Positions 47,001 through 56,929 of a stretch of DNA of 64,000 nt are shown here, one piece after another. The notes below the pieces were generated by a model, which saw only the letters and a program-made list of their open reading frames with translations, was not told the origin of the DNA and made no database searches. The stretch covers positions 9,052,001-9,116,000 of the forward strand of contig OZ176053.1 in NCBI GenBank assembly GCA_964247055.1, read 5' to 3'. Position 1 is the stretch's first letter; each line of letters begins with the position of its first letter. This DNA comes from Paragordius varius. Lineage: Eukaryota; Nematomorpha. The translations under genes were made by a program, and so were the position numbers.

Positions 47001-50000
47001 ACGACATCAAAAAATACAAAAGTTTACGTACCTTGGCATTATATTTCTGCCTAGAAAGTTCATTACAAGCTATCAAAAATCGTGTAAGAATAGGTTGATC
47101 AGGGTAAAAGATTAAATACATATTCAGAAATAATTATATCCTTACCTCTAAAAAAACAAAAAATACCTGAAGGGCCTTTATAACATATGCATGACACACA
47201 AACACACAAGAGAATATGCTGGACAATATGAAACAAAAATGATAAGCACATTCAAGCGAACAGTTTCCCAAAATGATAAACAAACAAATGCTTTACCAAT
47301 CTCAAAATACATCCAGATCCATAGACTCGGATACTACGGTCACATACAAAGATAAGATAATGATGATTGGATAAAAAATATAATATTTTAAACCAAACAA
47401 AAAACAGATTTGTGCAGCAAGAACATGGGACAATAACAATACCCAAGATCTACAAGCTAAAAACATAAAAGCCGCTGATTAGACGTACAAAACGCCACAT
47501 TCATCTCTATCTATCTATCTATCTTTTTTAAAAATCATACGTAGGTATAAACATATTCAGAAAAAATGAAAATTAAACCTTAGCATTTGTGGTGTTCATG
47601 GCATTGGCACATATTGCAAAACATTTCAAAATATATTTGTGGGCTCGAGCAATACTCCAAAATTTAACGAACAAAGTTTGCAAAAGATATTTAAACAATT
47701 CCGGGTGATCCTCACTCGTCATTTCGTCATTGAATGGTTCTAAAGATATGTTGGATCCGTACCTGATAATAGTAAATATGAACATTATACTAAATATTTA
47801 ATACGTATATGACTAGTTTTGTATTATTTGTAAAACGTAAAAACTTTAATAAAGTTGTGGTAACTATTTGTTAATTTGTTATTAGGGTAACAAGAGTAAA
47901 TAAAAGTGGAATAGCAGTCGTATGTTTTCCGCCCAATTATCAACATATAAAGGTAGATGTCCATATTAGGTGTAAATGATTGCGCTTAATATGATTTTTT
48001 GATGTGTTGGTTTGCCAATTTTTTAGACTTGATTTTAAAAATCCACTTATAATTTAATACCTAGAAATATATTTATAAAAAAGGAAAATGCTAGTTTTGT
48101 GATCTGTTTCCAGAAAACCGGTAAACCCATTCAAATCCAAATGAAAAAATATAATCATTTAATGAATGCCCCGACAATAGCTTCGCCCCCTTTTTTGAAT
48201 TAGGCCTATAGTTAGGGACCACCGCATGGAAAAAACGGTTTCTTTTGAAGTCCACAAAAATCGTATCTTTGAGACAATTTTCAGGAAAACGTGTTGGACC
48301 ATTCGCTTTCAAATATGATTTTATTATACTTATTATCCATTGCGACAAACATAGCAGCTCGCTTTTTTAATTCAAGCCCTCTTTTTACCCAGTCCTCCCG
48401 TAAAATGCCATTTTTTTCAAAAAAACAAAGTCCACAAAAATAATTTTTTGATTCTATTTTTCGCCTAAGGTATGAGACCGCCAAAATTCAATGAGATTTC
48501 AGGTATTCCCTGTTAAAAGGCAAACATTTTAGTGGTGCGTTTCTTTTATATTGGCTGCTGGGTAAGGAGATACCCGATGAAAACTGCCCCGTTATATCGA
48601 AATAGCGTGCCTTTGGGCCTAAATTTCAGATAACCTATCATATTATATGAGTTCAATATGTCCTTAAAATATTACCCGTAACAAGGAAAAAATTTAGGTT
48701 TTGCGTTCAAAATTAGCCGTGAATTAGGCCCTTCACGGCATGATAAATGCGCCACATAGAATGATTGTTTTGAGGCAATTTTTCCAAAAACTAATGAGAG
48801 CATATGGAATCAATCATATTCCAGGTATTCTCCGTAAAAAGGCAAAATTTAGTTATAACGGTTTTATTTAATTACCCTTTAATTAGATCCTTGCCCTGAA
48901 AAATGCGCCACCATAGAATGACTTCTTGGCTTTGAGGCAATTTTTCGAAAATCCCACTAGAGCACATGGAATCAATTATGATTCCAGGTATTACCCGAAT
49001 ATCAAATAAAATTTTAACCCTTGTGTGATTCGATAAAATATTACAAACTCTTTATATTCAGGGATGTATTAATGACTGTTGTCACTTTTAGAATAATTAT
49101 TAATTAGCATATCATCATCTCGTTATATAATATACACATATAAAATGGCATACATTTAAATGTAATATTTATAAATTTCATCAAATTTCCGTATTACTAT
49201 TAAATATATATAATGGTGTGCTTTTAGTTGATATTTATGTTCAAAATTTTATTGTCCGGTTAAAATGAATGACTGTGTCCATAGTTATTCAATCTAATTA
49301 ACCCTTGCTCAAATCTTAGTTGCCTCAAACGTAATGAGTATCAAGCAAATCCATGCCTAATTTTACGAAATAATATATATTTTATTTTTATATAAAATAT
49401 TTTATAATTTGGTATTAATTTTATAGTTTTATTTTTGTTCAATTAAATAAAGATTGGATGTTTCTTACGTAAATTAATTAATAAATTTATTAACAATTTT
49501 GCTGATGTTTGCATCAAATTATTCTAAAGCTTACTAATTTAGGTCAATTCATAATTAAACAATTTATTCGGTTTTAGATCAAACCATATTTGGTTCATAA
49601 AACAAAATTTTTTCTTAAAAAATCGAAAATGATGCTGAACAATATATCATCATTTGTATGGGTATTCGATGGCGGTAGACCCTTTAATTTTTTTCCAATC
49701 TTTTCTTGATTTGGCTAATTCTTGATTTAATTAAGCGATTCGAAGTCTTTTAATTTAATGTATATTTGTTATAATTTCCTTATTAGACAAAAAACGATAA
49801 TTAAACATGATATTTGTTATTTGTTGTATAAAACGATGTTATAATATATGATGTATATAGTTTGAGATTACGGACAATACAAAAAATTAGTTTAAGAAAC
49901 TCTTTTTACATTAACTTACTTGGATTTTATCTCATAAGCGGTCAACAAAACTATCGAACAAAGATCAGATTGCATCATTGCCTTTAACGTCTAATAATAT

Positions 50001-53000
50001 AGGATAAAAATAATTATAATAATGTTATTTTAATGCGAAGCGAGAAAAAAAATGAAAACAATTTTTATATTAGGGATTTGCATAGGCGATTTTTATTTTT
50101 CTTGTTTCGCATTATGATCATAATAATATCTATTATATGTATTTATCTTTAAAAAAATACTTTAACTAATTTATAAATAATAATTACAAATTAATCATAA
50201 TTAACACTTTTAGAGCAGTATGTTAGAAAACGCAAGTTTACCTCAAACCCTTCCTTCAAACAATTCAATTTAGCCAAGGCTTGTATGCAAGATGCCACAA
50301 ACTTGAGACTATCACTTTCTAGTTGGATAGCAAGCTCATTTTCTGGACTGCTTGTATAATTTAGCGATGATTTCGTATCATCAGCATCCTTAAACATTCT
50401 TTTATTTTGCCAAATACCACCGCCGCCACTCTGTGTATAAAAGCGACGATTATTAGCATCTTTATCAGATTCGTCAGAGTCTGTGTCATCGTAATAAATG
50501 TTATTATTATTATTGGATTCAGAATAAAAATTGCTTTTCATAGAATTGGCTACCATTTCATCGATTGAAGTACGCACAATTGGTTTAGAGTTATTATTTG
50601 TCGATATTGTATTTCGAGTATACGGTGATGGTGATGAGAGTTTGACACTGTATAATTTTTCTAAACATTGAGCAATTAATGTATATAAAATACCAGCATT
50701 ATTGAAAATGAATTTTAATATAACATGAATAAAATATGGAGACACTAAGTTTTAAGAACATGTTAAACTTTGAAACACATCAATTATCATGTCTAAATTT
50801 TAAAGATAAATATACTAATCGACGATTTAGTACATGTTGTCAACTTTAAAAATTTAGTGTATTACATTTAAAAAATATAATAACACCAAAAACAAACCAA
50901 TTATTAAGGTAAAAAAAATAAAGTTTGGAATAGGGATCATGACACTCTTTTGATGAAATTTATTTAAAATTAGTATTAAAAACAAGAAAAATCAAACTAG
51001 TAGCTAATTCCATGTGCTGTCTTATGTTTTCGCTGTCAGAATCAGAGCTAACACCACTTTCATTGCTGATGGTCAAATTACCAGTTTTATATGTTAAATC
51101 TCTACTATTTTGCCATTTTTTATCATAGTCATGGTGAGATGAGATTGGTTTATAGTTTCCCAACATGGTTGTTTTAAGGTAGAGATGTATCCTTAAATCT
51201 TGAATGATTTGAAGATAAATTTTCTGTATATAGATTTAAGATAAATCGGATATAACCACATAATTTAGATAGTCGTTAATAAAAAAGCGATATGTTGTGC
51301 TCATAGAGTCGGAACACAATTTTATACCAATGGATATTTTACGGATGCGGGTGCCGGTCACATAAATAGTATACAGGTTATGCCTAAAGAATTTACTTAT
51401 TTTCTATCACGAACGTTAAATTCATTAAAATTATTTTAAAAATATCGCAATTTCTTCACCAAATATTAAAAAGGAAATTTTTTTGCTATTCAAGGTAAAA
51501 CACTCTTTATTTGAAAATATGGCGTATAGCATCAAACATTAATTCAGTTGTAAGATTTCGGCTAAAATTTTAAACAGCCTTTTTAAAAAACTCTCCAGAG
51601 AAGTGAAAAGTACTAATGCTACTTATCATTGGTGTGGCCTAGATCACCTTTGGTGAACTATCAGCTAAGACCAATTCGGGATGTTCTGCAAAAACAAGTA
51701 TGCCACAGAGGCATCTAAAAATCAAAACCTCGCCTTAGCCAGTCTCAATTTTACAAAGATCCCGGTAAACTTCAATTTTGAAGTTTAAGCATTGCCATAA
51801 TTTATTTTATAATAATCTATACATTTTCATAACATACTCTATTTGAAAACAACTGTTTAAAATATTTAAAAAATTGTTCCCCAGTTATAGAATGGTTTTA
51901 AAGTTAATTTTAAACAATATATAATATTTTTATCAAGTGTTATTAATATTCCATAAAAAATACCAAATATTGCGAAAAAATTAGACGAATTTTTAGAATG
52001 ATACAATTCTCAACTTCAAAGACGATATTTGAAATTATCACAGTATAGATATTTTTGTGGTCTACTCTTAGTGAAATGTAAAAAAAACTATATTTTTACA
52101 AAGTAAGTTATTAGAGAGGCTCATAGTAGTCAAATATTAAAAATTGATTGATATAAAAGTAGTCGTTTGGATTTTGGAGATTTTAGAAGCATTATTCAAT
52201 GTGTTATATTTTATAATATTTAAAAAATAACAAAATCTTTTTCGCATTTAACAAATATAATGCTAAAACCACCCATAAATAAGTTGGTTTAGGAGGGAAA
52301 TCGATACTTTAACGACTAGTTATGATAGGAGCTTATATATATTTGATAAGGTGAATTGATATTTTTATATCAAGGTTATAATTACATCTTTTTTTGTGAT
52401 AATTTCGGCTCTGATTTCCCGCAAACCATCAATCTGTTTTAAATCAGTCTCTAATATTTTGGCTTTAACATTTAACTTTAAATGATACTTGAGTTATTAT
52501 ACATTTCTGATAACGGATAATAGGTTTTGCTTAGCAACCGTTTTTCAATTTTAGCTGGTACACTCTTTATATAGTCTCTTAAGAAAATTAATCTAAAAAT
52601 ACATTTTTTCTAACAATTCCAATATAAATTTTTGTTGCAAGCCATCAGACCATAAAACTTTCAAATCGTCTCGTTTGCAATTTAATAAAACCTTGGAAGA
52701 CTGTAATTTCTCTTTTACGTCTTTAACCGTTTTCATTATATCTATATTTTAAAATGTTTTACTTATCATATTGGTGGATATCTTGCTAAATGTTTGAATT
52801 ATAGTAGAAAAATCAGATGCATTTTCTAAATTTAATTATTTTATTACCTGAAATTAATTTATCCAAAATTTCATCGCTTTCTCTATAAGCCTTTTCTAAT
52901 TTAGCTTTTTCTATTTCTCTTTGCTGATAATTTTCACTGAATGTAAAAGTTAAAATACCTAGTCGATAGTGATCTTATAACGCTCATCAAGAGACTTGAA

Positions 53001-53038
53001 CCCTCGTTTTTTCCCACACTTCTATTTTGCATGTCCAT
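38065..53038 (-). CDS. EXOC4: Exocyst complex component 4 (Sec8), about 25 exons
   Basis: Exons: 53038-52959, 52936-52848, 52825-52763, 52741-52603, 52577-52489, 52462-52386, 51223-50998, 50660-50242, 49990-49920, 47762-47579, 44479-44318, 44040-43859, 43717-43341, 43137-42913, 42349-42150, 41979-41864, 41428-41301, 41145-41094, 41005 to about 40725, 40212-40085, 39702-39548, 39193-39105, 38983-38822, 38575-38372, 38146-38065. The first five introns are 22, 22, 21, 25 and 26 nt; later ones are 88 nt to 3.1 kb. The product is about 1300 residues (human 974), enlarged by low-complexity inserts in exons 7, 8, 11 and 13. Sec8 landmarks: LLMSVIRSLSTS, LLNCKRDDLKVLW, IIDVWAVIQSVLQMTLIEYL, RSLPNW, LLHESLEW, CLLVLHLEIRVHCFYYL, QQNLTNITMNRESDLD. 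The exon 19/20 junction is unresolved. Sec8 is a subunit of the exocyst, which tethers secretory vesicles at the plasma membrane. Confidence 0.93.
42440..42600. repeat. Possible tRNA-derived SINE relic in an EXOC4 intron
   Basis: A GC-richer patch contains GGGGTTCGAACTCTGGCAC, including a good pol III B-box core (GGTTCGAAC). The bases around it do not form a proper T-stem, and no A-box or cloverleaf is evident on either strand. I read it as a decayed tRNA-like repeat rather than a working tRNA gene. Confidence 0.3.
46050..47500 (+). mobile_element. Decayed LINE in EXOC4 intron 10
   Basis: Plus-strand fragments match the LINE at 25925-29446: AAELSELSVELLKSVK near 46150; a PPWELYPDDR-like stretch near 46670-46700 corresponding to PPWELIYADD; and C-terminal pieces such as IHRLGYYGHIQR near 47320. 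Stops and shifts are frequent. It lies antisense to EXOC4 in a 3.1-kb intron and accounts for much of that intron's length. Confidence 0.75.
48090..49020. repeat. Diverged tandem repeats in an EXOC4 intron
   Basis: Within the intron 47763-49919, blocks recur in the same order: AAGTCCACAAAAAT near 48250 and 48429; AATGCGCCAC, then TGAGGCAATTTTT, GGAATCAAT and ATTCCAGGTATT near 48750-48835 and again near 48900-48990. The units look about 150-190 bp long and are considerably diverged. No coding or transposon feature was found. The 67- and 85-codon minus frames at 48091-48484 lie within the repeats. Confidence 0.55.
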
Positions 53039-53091
53039 GTGTAATACAGAACAAAATGCGAATTTATGCTAATAAATTGGTTACTGTATTA

Positions 53092-55049
53092 CAGTCATGT
53101 CTATATAGAATTGTCTTTTTTTTTTATTTAAATGATTATAATTTTTTTTTAATTGTTTTGATGTTTGATATGTCAACTTTCAACATGCGCATTTTTAAGC
53201 CTTAAAATAATAATAGCCTATTTAGTGTAAGAATTTTTAATTTATAATTAAAAGATGTTGCAAAATATTATTCTTGAACATTTTATCTACAACATGCGCA
53301 TGTAATTTATGATAACCAAGTTTAATATATGTTTTCATTTTCTAGGGGTTTTTAACATGCACTTAAAATATATAAGAAAACCCAAGCAGATGTCCATTTA
53401 ATCTCTATATATATAAAGAAATAAATCATAAATCTAGAGTTATTTTAAAAAATTATGAATATCAACGATAACCCATTATTTCTTCTTTGCTCGGCAGCTA
53501 GTGTACTTGAAGGTTTATATTAAAAAATAAAAATTCAGAACAAAATCCAATATTAAAGGAAAACATAGCTCCCTCAGTTTATACTTTTGAATCGGATACA
53601 AGTGAAGAGTCTTCAAGTATTTAAAAATAACAATTCGTAGTATCTGATTTGGATGTTCCATTGAATGAAAATGAATTATCTCGTGAAAAAATAAAACATA
53701 AAAGTATTAATATTTTTTAATTTTAGAACATAATTTTTGGAATAAGGAAAAAATAGATAGAGCTAAAAAATTATTTTTTGATCCCACAAATTTGGAAAAA
53801 CCCTCAAATTATTTTTTGGATTATTTTGATATGTCCTTAACATCTATAAATATATTAAGAAGAAAAATAATTCTTGGGAATTCTACTGATAGAAATAAAT
53901 CTGGTCGGCGTAACAAATTCAGAAATCCAGAAATAATAGATGCTGTCAAAAGATTAATAAACAATGATTGTGAATTAACAATCGATGAAATAATGGAACA
54001 AATACCAGACCATATTAAAGTATGCAGAGCAACTATTTACAAAATTCTCTCGGATTCAGAAATTACTCGAAAGAGGTGTATTTTACAACCTCGGGAACGA
54101 AACACCCCAGAGAATATAGAAAAGCGTTATAATTATGCCAGATTGGTGAAAGATATTCCACAGGAAAAAGTTTTTTTTATTGATGAGTCAGGCTTCAGTT
54201 TGAAACTTACAAATATATGGGGTAGAGCTCCAAAGGGCAAATCTCCTATTGTAGAGGGATTTAACAAAGGTAAAATTTGAATTTATTTTAGGAAAAAATG
54301 TTTCATTGATATGTATGATTGGTTGTCAGGGAGTTATTAATTACAGAACAAAAGAAGGCGCCTTTAGAGGCGATGATTTTCGAATTTTTTTGACGGAATG
54401 TTTAACAAGAATTCCTGAAAGTTCAATAATTTGCGATAATGCACCTATTCACAAAGCCGCGGTGTTAGGTGACCTAAGGAATAAAATAGTTTATTTACCT
54501 CCATATTCGCCACAACTGAATCCCATTGAATGTTTTTTTCATGAGATTAAACATCAATATGATAAAAAACCCCGGTGTAGTACCCCTCTAGAGCAACATA
54601 ATAAAATTGCAAGACTTTGCGAAGAAAGAAGGGAAAAAAATCTAAAAAATTATTATAATTTTTCTTCACATATTTTGTTGGAATGTATGCAAAGAAAACC
54701 CCTAGAAAATGAAAACAATTATAAATTTATTTAAATATTATAATCAATAAATATTTTTATCTTTTAAATTATATTTTGGTTATGTGTGTTTAAACTTTAT
54801 TAATAAAATTTTATAATTAATATTTTACAAAAGATAAAAATTACAATATGCGCATGTTGTGCATCAAGAATAATATTTTGCAATATCTTTTAATTATAAA
54901 TTAAAAATTCTTACTATAAATAGGCTACTATTATTTTAAGGCTTAAAAATGCGCATGTTGAAAGTTGACATATCAAACATCAAAACAATTAAAAAAAAAT
55001 TATAATCATTTAAATAAAAAAAAAAGACAATTCTATATAGACATGACTG
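53092..55049 (+). mobile_element. Apparently intact IS630/Tc1-like DNA transposon with long inverted ends
   Basis: The element starts CAGTCATGTCTATATAG and ends with its inverse, flanked by TA on both sides (53090-53091 and 55050-55051). That gives 1958 bp. The inverted arms are about 212 and 204 bp (53092-53303 and 54846-55049) with small differences. Each arm carries two copies of the ACATGCGCAT word, a layout like IR/DR transposase-binding sites. It encodes one transposase on plus. The near-identical arms and open reading frame suggest a young, possibly active copy. Its left end lies 51 bp upstream of the EXOC4 start codon, in the opposite orientation. Confidence 0.92.
53455..54734 (+). 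CDS. IS630/Tc1-like DDE transposase with four micro-introns
   Basis: Exons are 53455-53512, 53539-53616, 53641-53703, 53727-54269 and 54292-54734. Introns are 26, 24, 23 and 22 nt, all GT-AG and in phase, giving 394 residues without a stop. Order: an acidic N-terminus; a helix-turn-helix region (RRNKFRNPEIIDAVKRLI, ... CRATIYKIL); then the DDE_3 catalytic core, with D in VFFIDESGF (codon at 54182), D in IICDNAPIHK (54435) and E in SPQLNPIECFF (54528). By my count 30 residues separate the second D and the E, against about 34 in classic IS630/Tc1. The fourth intron sits between NKG and KNVSLICM. It would cut and paste at TA sites. The introns look just like those of the host genes. Confidence 0.92.
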
Positions 55050-55109
55050 TAATATAATTTGGTAGTTTTCTACCCATCGTGATTTTAAATTTATATATTA
55101 TTAGTATCT

Positions 55110-55307
55110 ATGTTTAGCCAAATTATTTATGGCCTTTTGAGATCATTAATATTTATAAATGCATTTTGTATTTCATTGCCATATTTTAAAAAAAATCCTA
55201 AAATTGATATGTTACAATTATATAAGGATTGCATTAACACTCGGATACAACACATTCATTTTAATCCTTCGAGTCATGAGGTACTTGGATACCCCAGGCC
55301 TGTTTAA
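55110..55307 (+). CDS. Unidentified short open frame running into a MITE
   Basis: The frame starts MFSQIIYGLLRSLIFINAF with a hydrophobic N-terminus, continues KNPKIDMLQLYKDCINTR, and ends inside the MITE that begins at 55267. The last 13 codons are therefore repeat sequence. It could be the first exon of a gene with unseen micro-introns, or chance. I cannot name a family. Confidence 0.22.
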   Translation: MFSQIIYGLLRSLIFINAFCISLPYFKKNPKIDMLQLYKDCINTRIQHIHFNPSSHEVLGYPRPV

Positions 55308-55788
55308 AATCTAATTCTTTAAAAAATATGGAAGGTATCAAAACCATGGCAAAATTTTGCACTTATAGCATTAATAAACCGAAATATATAAAAATCTTTA
55401 TTCAAAAATACTTGATATTAATTATTTTAAGCTAAAACTTAAAGGTAAAAATTTAGTCAACGTGACATTGTGAAATGGTAAAATTGAAAAATAATACAAA
55501 ATAAAGCGCTTTTTTTTATTTCTATCAATGTTAGATTTAATTTAAATAAAAATTTAGCTTAAAATTAAATGAAGATGATATTTGGCAAAGATTTTCTAAA
55601 ATAAAAATGGTGTCGAAGTAGTTTGACTTGGAACTTTTTTTTTAAAACAAAATTTTATTTAGATATTTTGGCTTATATTATTTTTTTAGGATATAAGCAT
55701 AAATTTAAATCGGACCGTTTTCTTCAATAGTTTTTTAAAATTCCTAATTTAAATTTAGTCTGGGGTATTTACCCAACTTGAATCAAAG
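55267..55788. mobile_element. MITE, family member 2 (about 522 bp), inverted
   Basis: The left end reads CTTCGAGTCATGAGGTACTT, then GGATACCCCAGGCCTG, matching the reversed right end of the copy at 7982-8515. The right end, reversed, reads CTTTGATTCAAGTTGGG. Interior blocks also match in inverted orientation. It is more diverged than copy 1, especially at its ends. Confidence 0.7.
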
Positions 55789-56929
55789 AGTTAAAGTAAA
55801 TAACCCCGCAATTTTGTAAGATACTATATAACATTTCAACGAAAAACTAATAAACATTAATAAGTAAGATAACTTTATTATTTTAACAAATTTTAGGTTC
55901 CATTTTTAGATACTATTCCCTTGAAACAACATAATATACATAAGAGCGTTTTAAAGTTTAAATTTTTAAAAATGCCAATGTTATTTTTTTGAAAAAGAAA
56001 TAATTTGTGGCTAACAGAACAGTGTAGGATGAAAATTATTTTTCAATACATTTTTAATATTTTGATGTATGCGCCTACAAAATATAGGTAGCTTTATAAT
56101 TATTTATATGTAAAATCGTCCTTGGTTCAAATAATGAAATTATATTTTCAGCTATTTGGTTTATACTGATAATTAGTTTTCTAGTTTAATTGGTAGAAAT
56201 ACACAAATGACTGTAGAAGTTACGAATCTTAAAAATTACCGCATTGTATCTATGGGCAAATAAATACTTTGTTAACGTGGATGGGGATTTAAATTAAACA
56301 CCAAAAAAAATAAAAAAATAAAAAAGAACCACAGATTATCAATATTTTGGCTATAGTTTTTAAATTAGGCCCAACTTTCGAAATAAACCACTATTATCTA
56401 ATACAAATAAACCTACATATCATATAATAATTATATCCAAAACTTTATCTGTAGCATTACCTGGGAAACCATTAAATTATGCTGATAAGGTAGTAATTAT
56501 ATCATTTTTATAAGGCTTATGATTTTTGGACCATGCATTTAAAAGTCTTAATATAAAATATTTATTAAACAAAAGTCGAAATGTATGGTTTTTTAATCAT
56601 AAAGTACGGCTTTGATAGATCTCAGAAAATAATTAAAATTATAGATACCTGGAAACTTTGGTGTAATCGTAAAATTATAATGTAACTGTATCAAACACAC
56701 TTACAATAAAAGTGATGATTCGTGTATATCAGGTACCAGATATCGTGACGAAATATTGAAACGACTTTAAATTAAGTTTAAATTCAATCATGACAAAAGG
56801 GGGTAACGCATGAAGTTGGCAAAATATCCGATAAAGTAAACGAGAATGGTTTAATATGTTAATTAAGCATTAACATTTAGGGTCAACGGTTAAAATACTA
56901 ATAAACGGTAATTTTTATATTAGGATAAA
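55789..56929. other. Gene-free stretch before the satellite
   Basis: AT-rich sequence with no recognised gene, repeat or transposon. The last part grades into very diverged satellite-like wording, such as GCGATGGTTGATTATGGGTA near 56947. Confidence 0.55.

Noticed and set aside
46852-48484. Minus-strand open frames as further EXOC4 exons
   Set aside because: They fall in an antisense LINE relic and in diverged tandem repeats. The EXOC4 exons on both sides join in phase without them.
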